From Nonomuraea jiangxiensis (GTDB lineage: Bacteria; Actinomycetota; Actinomycetes; Streptosporangiales; Streptosporangiaceae), in NCBI RefSeq assembly GCF_900099965.1, contig NZ_FNDJ01000002.1, forward strand, positions 372,001-436,000: a stretch of 64,000 nt of DNA, in the 5' to 3' direction. The notes beneath the pieces are model-generated. The model ran no database searches. It worked only from the letters and a program-made list of their open reading frames with translations, and had not been told where the DNA came from. Both the position numbers and the translations under genes were made by a program. How positions within the stretch are numbered: the first letter of the stretch is position 1; each line of letters opens with the position of its first letter. Positions 42,332 to 52,500 of the stretch are shown in pieces.

Positions 42332-42937
42332 TTAGCGCTCGTTAACCGCGGCGTCGATGGCGGCGCGGGCCATCGCGTGCAGGAGCGGCCGCATGTCCTG
42401 CGCGGGCAGCTCGTTCGCGCTGTGCGGGGTCGAGTTGAGCAGCCCGAAGATCGCATGAGTCGTGGCGCGCAGGCGCGCGGGCGGGCACGAGGGGTGCAGC
42501 TCGGCCAGCACCGTCACCCACTCCTCGACGTAGAGCCGCTGCAGCCGCCTGATCTGGCGCCGCGCGGGCTCGGGCACGTTGCCCAGCTCCCTGTCGTGCA
42601 CCGAGATGAGCGCCGGCTGCTCGATCGCGAAGGTGATCTGCGTGTCGAGCAGCGCGTCCAGCGTCTCGTGCGGATCCGCCGACGCCGTCACCACCGCGGC
42701 GGCCGAGGCCCGCAGCCGGGAGCTGATGTCCAGCAGCATCTCCGCCAGCAGCGCCTCCTTGCCGGTGAAGTGCCGGTAGAGCGCCGGCCCGGAGACGCCG
42801 ACCGCGCTCCCGATGTCCTCGATCGAGACGCCGTGGAATCCGCGCGCCGCGAACAGCCGGGCGGCCGCCTCCAGTATCTCGGCGCGCCGGTTGCCGCGAT
42901 TGCGGGTAGGGGTGGAGGCGGTGGTCACATTTCGCAT
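42332..42937 (-). CDS. TetR-family transcriptional regulator
   Basis: A 201-residue TetR repressor. The HTH lies at about residues 17-65: RRAEILEAAARLFAARGFHG, VSIEDIGSAVGVSGPALYRHF and the conserved TGKEALL. The C-terminal ligand domain is helical with no recognisable ligand motif. Divergent from the leucine/isovalerate degradation operon across about 55 bases, it most likely represses that operon and responds to a CoA thioester or free acid; this is inference from position. ATG 42937 and GTG 42928 are both possible starts. Confidence 0.88.
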   Translation of the reverse strand: MRNVTTASTPTRNRGNRRAEILEAAARLFAARGFHGVSIEDIGSAVGVSGPALYRHFTGKEALLAEMLLDISSRLRASAAAVVTASADPHETLDALLDTQITFAIEQPALISVHDRELGNVPEPARRQIRRLQRLYVEEWVTVLAELHPSCPPARLRATTHAIFGLLNSTPHSANELPAQDMRPLLHAMARAAIDAAVNER

Positions 42938-42946
42938 GCTAGACGA

Positions 42947-42966
42947 TAACGTTAATGATGGCTAAC
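42947..42966. promoter_or_regulatory. Possible TetR operator between regulator and carboxylase operon
   Basis: The palindrome TAACGTTA (42947-42954) is followed by CTAAC (42962-42966), giving GTTA-N8-TAAC within an AT-rich island. It is the only such island in the divergent spacer, so it probably holds both promoters and the regulator site. Confidence 0.45.
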
Positions 42967-42992
42967 ATCCGTGGCGTGGGAGGAGGGGACTC

Positions 42993-44561
42993 ATGAGCGA
43001 CTGGCCGGTGCTGAAGTCTGCCGCCGAGCCCGGGAGCGAGGCGTACAAGGGCAACGCCGAGCTCAACGAGCGGCTCGCCGCCGAGCTGCTCGAACGCCTT
43101 GCCGCGGCCGCCCTCGGCGGCCCTGAGCGGTCACGGCGACGCCACGTCGAGCGCGGCAAGCTGCTGCCGCGCGACCGCGTCGACGGCCTGCTCGACCCCG
43201 GCTCCCGCTTCCTGGAGCTGTCGCCGCTGGCCGCGAACGGCCTCTACGACGACCAGGCGCCCGCCGCCGGGATCATCACCGGGGTCGGCAGGGTCTCGGG
43301 CCGCGAGTGCGTGGTCGTCGCCAACGACGCCACGGTCAAGGGCGGGACCTACTACCCGGTCACCGTCAAGAAGCACCTGCGCGCGCAGGAGGTGGCCCTG
43401 CACAACCGCCTGCCCTGCGTCTACCTGGTCGACTCGGGCGGCGCGTTCCTGCCCAGGCAGGACGAGGTCTTCCCGGACCGCGAGCACTTCGGCCGCATCT
43501 TCTACAACCAGGCCACGATGTCGGCGCGCGGCATCCCGCAGATCGCCGCGGTGCTCGGCTCGTGCACGGCCGGCGGGGCCTACGTGCCCGCGATGAGCGA
43601 CGAGGCCGTCATCGTACGCGGCCAGGGCACGATCTTCCTGGGCGGCCCGCCGCTGGTCAAGGCGGCCACCGGCGAGGAGGTCACGGCCGAGGAGCTGGGC
43701 GGCGGCGACCTGCACGCCCGGGTCAGCGGCGTGACCGACCACCTGGCCGAGGACGACGCCCACGCGCTGGCCATCGTCCGCGACATCGTCTCCACGCTGG
43801 CGCCGCGGGCCGAGCGCCCGTGGGAGACCGTCCGGCCGGAGCCGCCCGCGCTCGACCCGCGCGATCTGTACGGGATCGTGCCCGCCGACACCCGCCAGCC
43901 GTACGACGTGCACGAGGTGATCGCCAGGATCGTGGACGGGTCGCGGTTCCTGGAGTTCAAGGCCGAATACGGCCCGACGCTCGTGACCGGGTTCGCCCAC
44001 CTCCACGGCCATCCGGTGGGGATCGTGGCGAACAACGGCATCCTGTTCAGCGAGTCCGCGATGAAGGGCGCGCACTTCATCGAGCTGTGCGACCAGCGCC
44101 GGATCCCGCTCGTCTTCCTGCAGAACATCAGCGGGTTCATGGTCGGCAAGGCCTACGAGGCGGGCGGCATCGCCAAGCACGGGGCCAAGATGGTGACGGC
44201 CGTGGCGTGCGCGCGGGTGCCCAAGTTCACGGTGGTGATCGGCGGGTCCTTCGGGGCGGGGAACTACGCGATGGCCGGGCGGGCATACTCCCCCAGGTTC
44301 CTGTGGATGTGGCCGAACGCCCGCATCTCGGTCATGGGCGGCGAGCAGGCCGCGAACGTGCTCACGACCGTCGGCGACGCCGACGCCGACGCGATCAGGG
44401 CGCAGTACGAGCACCAGGGAAACCCCTACTACTCCACAGCCCGGCTATGGGACGACGGGGTGATCGACCCGCTCGACACCCGCACGGTCCTGGGGCTGGC
44501 CCTGTCCGCGGCGGCCAACGCGCCGCTCGATCCCGTGGGTTACGGCGTGTTCAGGATCTGA
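42993..44561 (+). CDS. Acyl-CoA carboxylase carboxyltransferase (methylcrotonyl-CoA carboxylase beta-like)
   Basis: A 522-residue carboxyltransferase. The N-terminal domain has [31 protein letters not shown], the substrate loop [16 protein letters not shown] and [16 protein letters not shown]. The C-terminal domain has [21 protein letters not shown] and [20 protein letters not shown], typical of methylcrotonyl-CoA rather than propionyl-CoA carboxylase. It transfers carboxyl from biotin to 3-methylcrotonyl-CoA in leucine breakdown, together with the alpha subunit encoded at 44702. GGAGGAGGGG lies just before ATG 42993. First gene of the operon. Confidence 0.92.
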   Translation: MSDWPVLKSAAEPGSEAYKGNAELNERLAAELLERLAAAALGGPERSRRRHVERGKLLPRDRVDGLLDPGSRFLELSPLAANGLYDDQAPAAGIITGVGRVSGRECVVVANDATVKGGTYYPVTVKKHLRAQEVALHNRLPCVYLVDSGGAFLPRQDEVFPDREHFGRIFYNQATMSARGIPQIAAVLGSCTAGGAYVPAMSDEAVIVRGQGTIFLGGPPLVKAATGEEVTAEELGGGDLHARVSGVTDHLAEDDAHALAIVRDIVSTLAPRAERPWETVRPEPPALDPRDLYGIVPADTRQPYDVHEVIARIVDGSRFLEFKAEYGPTLVTGFAHLHGHPVGIVANNGILFSESAMKGAHFIELCDQRRIPLVFLQNISGFMVGKAYEAGGIAKHGAKMVTAVACARVPKFTVVIGGSFGAGNYAMAGRAYSPRFLWMWPNARISVMGGEQAANVLTTVGDADADAIRAQYEHQGNPYYSTARLWDDGVIDPLDTRTVLGLALSAAANAPLDPVGYGVFRI

Positions 44562-44566
44562 CCTCT

Positions 44567-44583
44567 CCCCGCCGCCGGCGGGG
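44567..44583 (+). promoter_or_regulatory. Short GC hairpin between carboxylase subunit genes
   Basis: CCCCGCC and GGCGGGG pair around a 3-base loop, 5 bases after the beta-subunit stop. It may be a weak attenuator or an mRNA processing/stabilising hairpin inside the operon; no U-tract follows. Confidence 0.4.
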
Positions 44584-44620
44584 GGATTTGTACCCACTTC
44601 TCCGCGACGAGGAGGCTGAG

Positions 44621-44689
44621 ATGAGGTACGCGATTCACCGGCCCGCCCGGCCGGCGCGTCGTCCGCTGCTGTCGGTGGCCCAAGCATGA
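44621..44689 (+). CDS. Possible 22-residue leader-like peptide
   Basis: An ATG with a good ribosome site (GAGGAGG, 6 bases upstream) opens a frame encoding MRYAIHRPARPARRPLLSVA and two more residues, ending at TGA 12 bases before the GTG of the alpha subunit. It is strongly basic. It could couple translation to the next gene or simply be a chance frame. It sits in an unusually long (140-base) gap for this operon, just after a hairpin. Confidence 0.35.
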   Translation: MRYAIHRPARPARRPLLSVAQA

Positions 44690-44701
44690 GGGTGGCTCAA
44701 G

Positions 44702-46708
44702 GTGTTTGACCGTGTTCTGATCGCCAACAGGGGCGAGATCGCCGTACGGATCATCCGCACCCTGCGCCGGCTCGGCATCGGGTCGGTGGCCGTGCACACG
44801 GCGTCCGACAGGGACGCCAGGCACGTCCGCGAAGCCGACATAGCCCTCCAGGTGCCGAAATATCTGGATATTGAGGCGATTGTCGGGGCAGCGCGGGATT
44901 CGGGCGTGCAAGCGGTGCATCCCGGATACGGGTTCCTCGCGGAGAACGGCGCGTTCGCCAGGCGGTGCGCGGAGGCCGGGCTGGTCTTCGTCGGCCCGCC
45001 GGCCGAGGCCATCGACGCCATGGGCGACAAGATCCGCGCCAAGGCCGCGGTGTCGGCCGCGGGTGTGCCCGTGGTGCCGGGCGGGGCCGAGCCGCACGAC
45101 GCGCTGGAGGGCTGGCGCGACTTCCCCGCCCTGATCAAGCCGTCCGCCGGCGGCGGGGGCAAGGGCATGGTGCTCGTACGGTCGGCCACCGAGCTGGCCG
45201 GGGCGATCGAGTCGGCCCGGCGTACGGCGCTGGCGGCGTTCGGGGACGGGACCCTGCTGATCGAGCGTTACGTCGAGAACCCGCGCCACATCGAGATCCA
45301 GGTCCTGGCCGATGCCCACGGCACCGTCGTACACCTCGGTGAGCGCGAGTGCAGCCTGCAGCGCAGGCACCAGAAGATCATCGAGGAGGCGCCGTCGCCG
45401 TTCGTGAACCCCGAGACGCGCGCCCGGATGGGGGCGGCGGCCGTGGAGGCCGCCCGGGCCGTGGGTTACGTGGGGGCGGGGACGGTCGAGTTCATCGTGG
45501 ACGGGACCACCGGGGCCTACCACTTCATGGAGATGAACACCCGGCTGCAGGTCGAGCACCCGGTCACGGAGCTGGTGACGGGGCTGGACCTGGTGGAGCT
45601 GCAGGTGCGGGTGGCGGCGGGGGAGCCGCTGCCGTTCGGGCAGGAGGACGTGCGGCTCGACGGTCACGCCGTCGAGGCCCGCGTCTACGCCGAGGACCCG
45701 GCACGCGGCTTCCTGCCCAGCGGCGGGCGCGTCCTCGCACTGCGCGAGCCGGGCGCCGGCGGTCATGGGCCAGGCGCCGGTGACCGTGGGCCCGGCGGTG
45801 GTCCTGGAGCGGCGGACGGGCGGGCGGCGGTCGTCCGGGTGGACTCCGGGCTGGTCGAGGGCGGGGTCGTGGGGAGCGAGTTCGACCCCATGCTGTCGAA
45901 GGTGATCGCCTGGGCACCCGATCGTGGGACCGCGCTCAGGGCACTCGACCGCGCCCTGGCACGCACGGCCGTTCTCGGGGTGGTCACCAACGTCCCGTTC
46001 CTGCGCGCCCTGGCCGCGCATCCGGCCGTGGCGGCGGGTGAGCTGGACACGGGGCTGGTCGAGCGGGTGCTTCCCGAGCTGGTCCCGGACGTGGGCGTGC
46101 CGGACGAGGTGGTCGCGGCGGCCGGGCTCGCCTTCCACGCCCTCCCGCAGGGTGCGGACCCGTGGGAGGTCACCGACGGGTGGCGGGTCGGGGAGCGGGC
46201 GTGGACGACGTGGCGGCTGGAGTCGCGGGCCGGGGTGCACGCGGTTCAGGTCCGCGGACTGCCCGAAGAGTCCGCTGAAGTGCTGATAAATGGTGAGAAG
46301 GTGGCTGGGCACCTCCGGTTCGACGGGGCCGATCTGGTGGTCACGCTCGGCGGGCGTACCGAGCGTTACCTCTGCGCGCGCCAGGGCGACACGCTGTGGC
46401 TCGGCCGGGACGGCGGATCGTGGGCGTTCACCCGGCACCTCATCGGCGACCCCGGCGACCGGCCGGGCGCCGCCACGGCCGGTGACGGCGTGGTCAGGAG
46501 CCCCATGCCGGGCACGGTCCTGATCGTCAAGGCCCAGCCGGGCGAGCGGGTGAGCAAGGGGCAGCCGCTGGTCGTCGTCGAGGCCATGAAGATGGAGCAC
46601 ACGGTCACCGCCCCGCGCGACGGCGTGGTCTCCGAGCTGCCCGTGCAGGCGGGTCAGCCGGTCGACATGGACGGCGTGCTGGCCGTGGTCACCAGCGAGG
46701 AGACGTGA
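44702..46708 (+). CDS. Biotin carboxylase/biotin carrier, acyl-CoA carboxylase alpha subunit (methylcrotonyl-type)
   Basis: A 668-residue fused subunit. The biotin carboxylase domain opens with FDRVLIANRGEIAVRIIRTL and has the ATP-grasp glycine loop SAGGGGKGMVLV, IEIQVLADAHG and HFMEMNTRLQVEHPVTEL. An intermediate region leads to the biotinyl domain with VEAMKMEHTV, biotin on Lys630. It carboxylates its own biotin using ATP and bicarbonate, feeding the beta subunit at 42993. GTG 44702 directly begins the conserved N-terminus. A Gly/Pro insert lies near residues 352-372. Its TGA overlaps the next ATG by one base. Confidence 0.93.
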   Translation: MFDRVLIANRGEIAVRIIRTLRRLGIGSVAVHTASDRDARHVREADIALQVPKYLDIEAIVGAARDSGVQAVHPGYGFLAENGAFARRCAEAGLVFVGPPAEAIDAMGDKIRAKAAVSAAGVPVVPGGAEPHDALEGWRDFPALIKPSAGGGGKGMVLVRSATELAGAIESARRTALAAFGDGTLLIERYVENPRHIEIQVLADAHGTVVHLGERECSLQRRHQKIIEEAPSPFVNPETRARMGAAAVEAARAVGYVGAGTVEFIVDGTTGAYHFMEMNTRLQVEHPVTELVTGLDLVELQVRVAAGEPLPFGQEDVRLDGHAVEARVYAEDPARGFLPSGGRVLALREPGAGGHGPGAGDRGPGGGPGAADGRAAVVRVDSGLVEGGVVGSEFDPMLSKVIAWAPDRGTALRALDRALARTAVLGVVTNVPFLRALAAHPAVAAGELDTGLVERVLPELVPDVGVPDEVVAAAGLAFHALPQGADPWEVTDGWRVGERAWTTWRLESRAGVHAVQVRGLPEESAEVLINGEKVAGHLRFDGADLVVTLGGRTERYLCARQGDTLWLGRDGGSWAFTRHLIGDPGDRPGAATAGDGVVRSPMPGTVLIVKAQPGERVSKGQPLVVVEAMKMEHTVTAPRDGVVSELPVQAGQPVDMDGVLAVVTSEET

Positions 46709-47613
46709 TGCCGTACCCCATGGAAGGTCTTCCGCAGCAGGTCACGATCTACGAGGTCGGGCCGCGCGACGGGTTGCAGAACGAGTCCTCCGTCGTGCCC
46801 GTCGAGGTGAAGGCCGAGTTCATCGACCGGCTGGCCGAGGCGGGGCACAAGGTGATCGAGGCGACCAGTTTCGTGCACCCGCGCTGGGTGCCGCAGCTCG
46901 CCGACGCCGACGAACTGCTCACCAGGCTGCACCGCAAACCCGGCGTGCGCTACCCCGTGCTGGTCCCGAACCTGCGCGGCCTCGACCGGGCGCTCGAACT
47001 GAACGTGGACGAGATCGCGATCTTCGCCAGCGCCACCGAGACGTTCGCCGCGAAGAACCTGAACCGGAGCCTGGAGAGCCAGTTCGACATGTTCGAGCCG
47101 GTCGTGGCGCGGGCGCTGGACAACGGGATCAAGGTCCGGGCGTACGTGTCGATGTGCTTCGGCGACCCGTGGGAGGGGCCGACGCCGATCCCCCAGGTGG
47201 TCAGGGTCGGCGAACGGCTGCTCGGACTCGGCTGCTACGAGCTGTCGCTCGGCGACACCGTCGGCGTCGGCACGCCCGGTCACGTCACCGCCCTGATCAG
47301 GGCCTTCCGCACGCCCGAGCGGCTCGCGGTGCACTTCCACGACACCTACGGCCAGGCGCTCGGCAACACCCTGGCCGCCCTCAAGGCCGGCGTGACCACG
47401 GTGGACGCCTCCACCGGAGGCATCGGCGGCTGCCCCTATGCCGAGTCCGCCACCGGCAACCTCGCCACCGAGGACCTGGTCTGGATGTTGCGGGGGCTCG
47501 GCATCGAAACGGGGCTCGACCTGGGCAAGCTCGTGTCCACCAGCACCTGGCTGGCGGAGCTGCTCGGCCGGCCCAGCCCGTCCCGCGTCGTACAGGCGCT
47601 GTCGAAAGGCTGA
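46708..47613 (+). CDS. Hydroxymethylglutaryl-CoA lyase
   Basis: A 301-residue HMGL-like TIM-barrel enzyme. YEVGPRDGLQNE is the N-terminal metal and catalytic motif, FASATETFAAKN holds conserved barrel residues, VHFHDTYGQALGN has the HxH ligands, and GGCPYAESATGN is the HMG-CoA lyase signature with the catalytic Cys. It splits HMG-CoA to acetoacetate and acetyl-CoA, the last step of leucine breakdown. ATG 46708 overlaps the upstream stop (TGATG), with GAGGAG in place. The next gene starts 1 base after its stop. Confidence 0.93.
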   Translation: MPYPMEGLPQQVTIYEVGPRDGLQNESSVVPVEVKAEFIDRLAEAGHKVIEATSFVHPRWVPQLADADELLTRLHRKPGVRYPVLVPNLRGLDRALELNVDEIAIFASATETFAAKNLNRSLESQFDMFEPVVARALDNGIKVRAYVSMCFGDPWEGPTPIPQVVRVGERLLGLGCYELSLGDTVGVGTPGHVTALIRAFRTPERLAVHFHDTYGQALGNTLAALKAGVTTVDASTGGIGGCPYAESATGNLATEDLVWMLRGLGIETGLDLGKLVSTSTWLAELLGRPSPSRVVQALSKG

Positions 47614-47614
47614 C

Positions 47615-48751
47615 ATGCTCAAGGACGAGTACGAAGAGTTGCGCAAGACGGTCGAGGGGTTCGCCCGCGACGTGGTGGCCCCCGTGATCGGGGACTACTA
47701 CGAGCGCGAGGAGTTCCCGTACGACATCGTGCGGCAGATGGGCGCGATGGGCCTGTTCGGCCTGCCGTTCCCGGAGGAGTACGGCGGGATGGGCGGCGAC
47801 TACTTCGCCCTGTGCATCGCGCTGGAGGAGCTGGCCCGGGTCGACTCCAGCGTGTCGATCACCCTGGAGGCCGCGGTGTCGCTGGGCGCGATGCCGATCT
47901 TCCGGTTCGGCACCGAGGAGCAGCGACGGCACTGGCTGCCCCGGCTGACCTCCGGCGCCGAGCTGGGCGCGTTCGGGCTGACCGAGCCCGGCGGCGGCAC
48001 CGACGTGCCGGGCGGGATGCGCACCACGGCCGTGCTCGACGGCGCGGAATGGGTGATCAACGGGACGAAGGCCTTCATCACGAACTCCGGCACCGACATC
48101 ACCGGCTTCGTCGGCGTGGCCGCGCTCACCGGCGAGGGCGAGATCTCCACGATCCTCGTGCCGAAGGGGACGCCCGGGTTCACGGTGTCGAAGAAGTACT
48201 CCAAGGTCGGCTGGAACGCCTCCGACACCCGCGAGCTGTCCTTCTCCGACTGCCGCGTCCCCGCCGGGAACCTGCTGGGCGAGCGTGGCCGCGGCTACGC
48301 CCAGTTCCTGCAGACGCTCGACGAGGGCCGCGTCGCCATCGCCGCCGTCAGCGTGGGGCTGGCGCAGGGGTGCGTGGACGAGTGCCTGAAGTACGTCAGG
48401 GACAGGCGGGCCTTCGGCCACCCGATCGGCCACTACCAGGCCATCCAGTTCAAGATCGCCGACATGGAGGCGCGGGCGCACACCGCCCGGCTGGCCTACT
48501 ACCACGCGGCCGAGAAGATGATGGCGGGGCAGCCGTTCAAGAAGGAGGCGGCGATCGCCAAGCTGGTCGCCTCCAACGCCGCCATGGACAACTCGCGGGA
48601 CGCCACGCAGGTGTTCGGCGGGTACGGGTTCATGAACGAGTTCCCCGTCGGCCGCTTCTACCGCGACGCCAAGATCCTGGAGATCGGGGAGGGCACGAGC
48701 GAGGTGCAGCGCATGCTCATCGCCCGCCAGCTCGGGCTGGGCGACCTTTGA
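47615..48751 (+). CDS. Acyl-CoA dehydrogenase (isovaleryl-CoA dehydrogenase candidate)
   Basis: A 378-residue flavoenzyme. It shows the family start with FARDVVAPVIGDYYEREEFP, LPFPEEYGGMGGDYFALCIALEE, the FAD loop GLTEPGGGTDV, FITNSGTDITGF and the C-terminal QVFGGYGFMNEFPVGRFYRD. The region EIGEGTSEVQR has Glu359 at the base position used by short-chain dehydrogenases. Given its neighbours it probably oxidises isovaleryl-CoA to methylcrotonyl-CoA, but specificity is inferred. ATG 47615 comes 1 base after the lyase stop. Last gene of the operon; no strong terminator seen. Confidence 0.88.
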   Translation: MLKDEYEELRKTVEGFARDVVAPVIGDYYEREEFPYDIVRQMGAMGLFGLPFPEEYGGMGGDYFALCIALEELARVDSSVSITLEAAVSLGAMPIFRFGTEEQRRHWLPRLTSGAELGAFGLTEPGGGTDVPGGMRTTAVLDGAEWVINGTKAFITNSGTDITGFVGVAALTGEGEISTILVPKGTPGFTVSKKYSKVGWNASDTRELSFSDCRVPAGNLLGERGRGYAQFLQTLDEGRVAIAAVSVGLAQGCVDECLKYVRDRRAFGHPIGHYQAIQFKIADMEARAHTARLAYYHAAEKMMAGQPFKKEAAIAKLVASNAAMDNSRDATQVFGGYGFMNEFPVGRFYRDAKILEIGEGTSEVQRMLIARQLGLGDL

Positions 48752-48848
48752 CCAGCGGCTCGCCCCGGTGCGGGTGCGTGGCGCACTCACCGGCCCGCCC
48801 GGCGCGGGGTTTGCGCGTGGAACGTGCGACGATCTAGTGTCATGAACC

Positions 48849-49283
48849 ATGACGGCTGACGATCTTGTCATCAGGAGGGCGGAGAAGGCCGACGCGGACG
48901 CGGTGTTCGCGCTGGCCCGCGAGTTCGGGTTGACCTTCAGACCGGAGCGCGAGTCCTTCGACGCCGCGCTGCCCGAGCTGCTGGCCAACCGGGACGCCCT
49001 GCTGCTGGCCGCCGTCGTGGGCGGGCATGTCCAGGGTTACCTGCTGGGGTTCGTGCATCTGACGCTGTTCGCCAACGGGCCGGTCGCCTGGGTCGAGGAG
49101 GCCATGGTCGGGTCGGGGGCGCGCCGGCAGGGGATCGGGAGGGCGCTGCTGGAGGAGTTCGAGAAGTGGGCCCGCGTGCGCAACGCGCGTTATGTGGGCA
49201 TGGCCACGCGGCGGGCGCCGGAGTTCTATCACGCGCTCGAATACGAGGCGTCGGCAACGTTCTTCCGCAAGGTCCTGCGCTAG
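48849..49283 (+). CDS. GNAT-family N-acetyltransferase
   Basis: A 144-residue acetyltransferase. DDLVIRRAEKADADAVFALA opens the fold, and EEAMVGSGARRQGIGRALLE is the acetyl-CoA-binding motif A with the R/Q-x-x-G-x-G/A loop. The C-terminal RNARYVGMATRRAPEFYHAL with YEASATFFRKVL completes the domain. The substrate is unknown; GNATs of this size modify small amines or protein N-termini. ATG 48849 begins close to the first strand. It stands alone after the leucine operon. Confidence 0.85.
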   Translation: MTADDLVIRRAEKADADAVFALAREFGLTFRPERESFDAALPELLANRDALLLAAVVGGHVQGYLLGFVHLTLFANGPVAWVEEAMVGSGARRQGIGRALLEEFEKWARVRNARYVGMATRRAPEFYHALEYEASATFFRKVLR

Positions 49284-49294
49284 GGACGAGCAGC

Positions 49295-49480
49295 CGGCAT
49301 CTCGGCTGAACGGTGAGGATCGGCTGGGGGCGGGGCAACCGGCGTCTCGGCTGGACGGTGAGGACGGGCTGGGCGGGTGGCCGGCGTCTCGGCTGAACGG
49401 CGAGGATCGGCTGGGGGGGTAGTCGGCGTCTCGGCTGGAGGGTGAGGGCCGGTTTGGGCAGGTCGTCAGCTTCTGGCTGA
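49295..49480. repeat. Intergenic 42-44-bp tandem repeats
   Basis: About four units starting near 49295, 49339, 49381 and 49424, each beginning CCGGCGTCTCGGCTGAACGG or a variant and ending in a G-rich run; a fifth, more diverged copy reaches about 49490. The array fills most of the gap between the GNAT gene and the LuxR regulator. No promoter-like motif stands out except near 49520. Confidence 0.8.
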
Positions 49481-49537
49481 ATGGTGGAGACCGGCGGTGG
49501 CGCGTTTCTGTCGTGGCCGGATGGCATCCTTTTAGGC

Positions 49538-52500
49538 GTGAGTATCCACGCCGTCAGCCCCCTGTTCGTCGGGCGCGCCCGCGAGCTGGCCATGCTCGGT
49601 GACGCGCTGGCCAGGGCGCGTGCCGGGGTGTCGTCCACCGTGCTCATCGGCGGCGAGGCCGGTGTCGGCAAGACGCGGCTGGCCAAGGAGTTCACCGACC
49701 GGGCCGACGACGTGACGGTGCTCGTCGGCGGGTGCCTGGAGCTGGGCACGGAGGGCCTGCCGTTCGCGCCGTTCACGGCCGTGCTGCGCGGGCTCGTCCG
49801 CGAGCTGGGCCGTGACGGGGTCGCGGCGCTCGTGCCCGGCGGCAACACGCGCGGGCTGGCGCGGCTGCTGCCCGAGTTCGGGGAGCCGGGCAAGGACGGG
49901 GCGGAGGCCAGGGCGCGGTTGTTCGAGCAGATGCTCGGGCTGCTGGAGCGGCTGGCGGAGGAGCGTCCCGTGCTGCTCCTCGTGGAGGACGCGCACTGGG
50001 CCGACCGGTCCACCCGCGATCTGCTGTCGTTCCTCGTCCGCTCCCAGCGCACCGCCGGGCGCCTGCTGATCGTCGTGACCTATCGCACCGACGAGCTGCA
50101 CCGCACCCACCCGCTGCGGCCGATGCTCGCCGAGCTGGGCCGGGTCCAGTGGGTGGGCAGGGTGGAGCTGCGCAGGCTCACCCGCAGGGAGGCCGTCGCG
50201 CAGGCGGCCAGCATCCTGGAGCGGGAGCCGTCCCCCGCCACCATGGACCTGATCTACGCGCGCAGCGAGGGCAACCCGCTGTTCGTCGAGGCGCTGCTGA
50301 GCGAGTCGGGCGCCGGCGACGCGCTGCCCGAGTCGCTGCGCGACCTGCTGCTGGCCGGCGTCGAGCGGCTGCCGGACGACACGCAGGAGCTGCTGCGCGT
50401 GGCCAGCGCCGGCGGCCAGCGCATCGAGCACGACCTGCTCAGCGCCGTCGCCGGGCTCGACGACAGCGCGCTCTCCCGGGCGCTGCGGCCCGCGGTGGCG
50501 GGCAACGTGCTGATGGTCGACGGCGAGGGCTACGGCTTCAGGCACGCGCTCATCCGTGAGGCGCTCCACGACGACCTGCTGCCCGGCGAGCACACCCGTC
50601 TCCACACCCGTTACGCGCAGGCCCTTGAGCGTGACCTGTCGATCCTGCCCGTCCCGCGCGGCGCGATCGAGCTGGCCCACCACTGGCACTCCGCCCACGA
50701 CTCCACCTGGGCGCTGGTCAGCGCGTGGCACGCGGCCGCCGCGGCCCGCAAGTCCACCGCCTACGACGAGCAGCTCAGGATGCTGTCCCGGGTGCTGGAG
50801 CTGTGGGACCAGGTGCCCGACGCGGCCGAGCGCATCGGCGGCGACCGCTTCGACGTGCTCAAGCAGACGGCCACGGTCGCCCACCTCGCCGGGGAATACG
50901 AGCGCTCGGTCGCCCTGGCCAGCGCCGCCCTCGCCGACCTCGACTACGCCGCCGACCCGATCAGGGCGGCCCAGATGCTGCGCCAGCGCGGCCTGACCCG
51001 CTATGACCTGGGCCGCCCCGACCACCTCGACGATCTGCGCCGGGCGGCCGAGCTGACCCCGTCCGACAAGCCGAGCAAGCTGCGCGGCCAGGTCCTGGAG
51101 AGCCTGGCCCGCATGCTCTACCGGCCGGCGGACTGGCCGGAGCGGCTCGCCACGGCCCGGCTCGCGATGGAGATCGCCCACGAGGTCGGCGACGCCAACA
51201 CCGAGGCCCACGCCCTGATCAGTTACACCTGGTCGCACGCGTGTTACTCAGGGATCGACGCCCAGTTGGAGGCGTTCGCGAAGGCGCGGCGCATCGCGCA
51301 CCGCGCGGAGGCGTACAACGCGATGATGCGCTGCGCGATCTCCGAGTCCGACGCGCTGGAGGGCGCGGGGCGGCACGAGCGGGCCGCGCAGGTGGCCAGG
51401 GACGGGGTCAAGGAGGCCGGGCTCTACGGCCTGGCACGGACGTCGGGGACGTTCCTGTCGATCAACCTGGCCGAACCGCTGGTGTCGCTCGGGCGCTGGG
51501 ACGAGGCGCTGGAGGTGCTGGAGCACGCGCTCGACCTCGCGCCGCCGGCACCCATCGGGGCGAGTTTGCAGGGGTTCGCGACGGACATCGCGCTCGCGCG
51601 GGGGCAGTTCGACCGGGCGGAGCGGTTGCTGGAGTCGTCGCGGAGCGTGCTGGCGCGCGGGACTTATCGGGACCAGGTGGTTCTGCCGCATTTGTGTAGG
51701 GAAGTGCAGCTGCTCCAGGCGCGAGGGGAGATGGAGGCGGCCGTGTTGGCGGCGGCGCGAGCCATGGAGGAGCGCGACCTGCTGTCCAACCCGCGTTACT
51801 CGTGGCCGGTGCTGCTGACCTTCGCCCAGCTCCTGGGAGCGGTGCTGGCCTCCGCCTCCGGCACCGGGGCGGGTGGGGCGCCAGCTCTCGGTCCTGGCGC
51901 GGGCCGAGTGTCTGCTTCCGGTGGTGGAGTCGGTGCGCTGCCGGGTTCGGGTGGTGGGCTTGGTGGACCGTCCGCTTCCGGTGGTGGGCTGTCGGGTTCT
52001 GGTCCGGGGGCGGGCGAGGATCGCGCCGCTTCGGGTGCCGGGGCGGGTGGGGCTGCTGGCTCCGGGGCTGGTGGGGGGTCTGTATCGGGTGCTGGGGCTC
52101 CTGCCTTCCCTGCGGGGGTCGGTGGGGACGTTGCGCGGTTCGGGGGTGGCCAGGCCGGTGAGGCGATTCGCCACAGTGGGGCGGGGCTCAGGGGGCTCGC
52201 CCAGTTCTGCGCGTTCCTGCTGCCGCAGCTGTGGGAGCTGGGGGAGAAGCTGCAGGCCGATGGGGATCTCCAGGAGGCGCAGCGGCTCACGTTCACCGCT
52301 CTGATGGGCGCACATGTGTCTCTGACGGGGGGACGGGGGTCGCAGCTGGGAGCCCGTGGGTCTGAGGCGGGGGTCCGTGGGGAGGAGCTGGGGGCGGACG
52401 TGTCCCAGGTGGAGGCCGGTGCGTCGGCGGAGGAGCTTGACGAGTCAGGGGCGCGCGTGTCGGTGGAGGGTGCCGACGGGCCGTCGGCTGGCGCGTCGGG

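Noticed and set aside
48937..50052. 371-codon minus-strand frame across the GNAT and LuxR genes
   Set aside because: It shows periodic Pro/Arg runs caused by the intergenic minisatellite and shadows two real genes.
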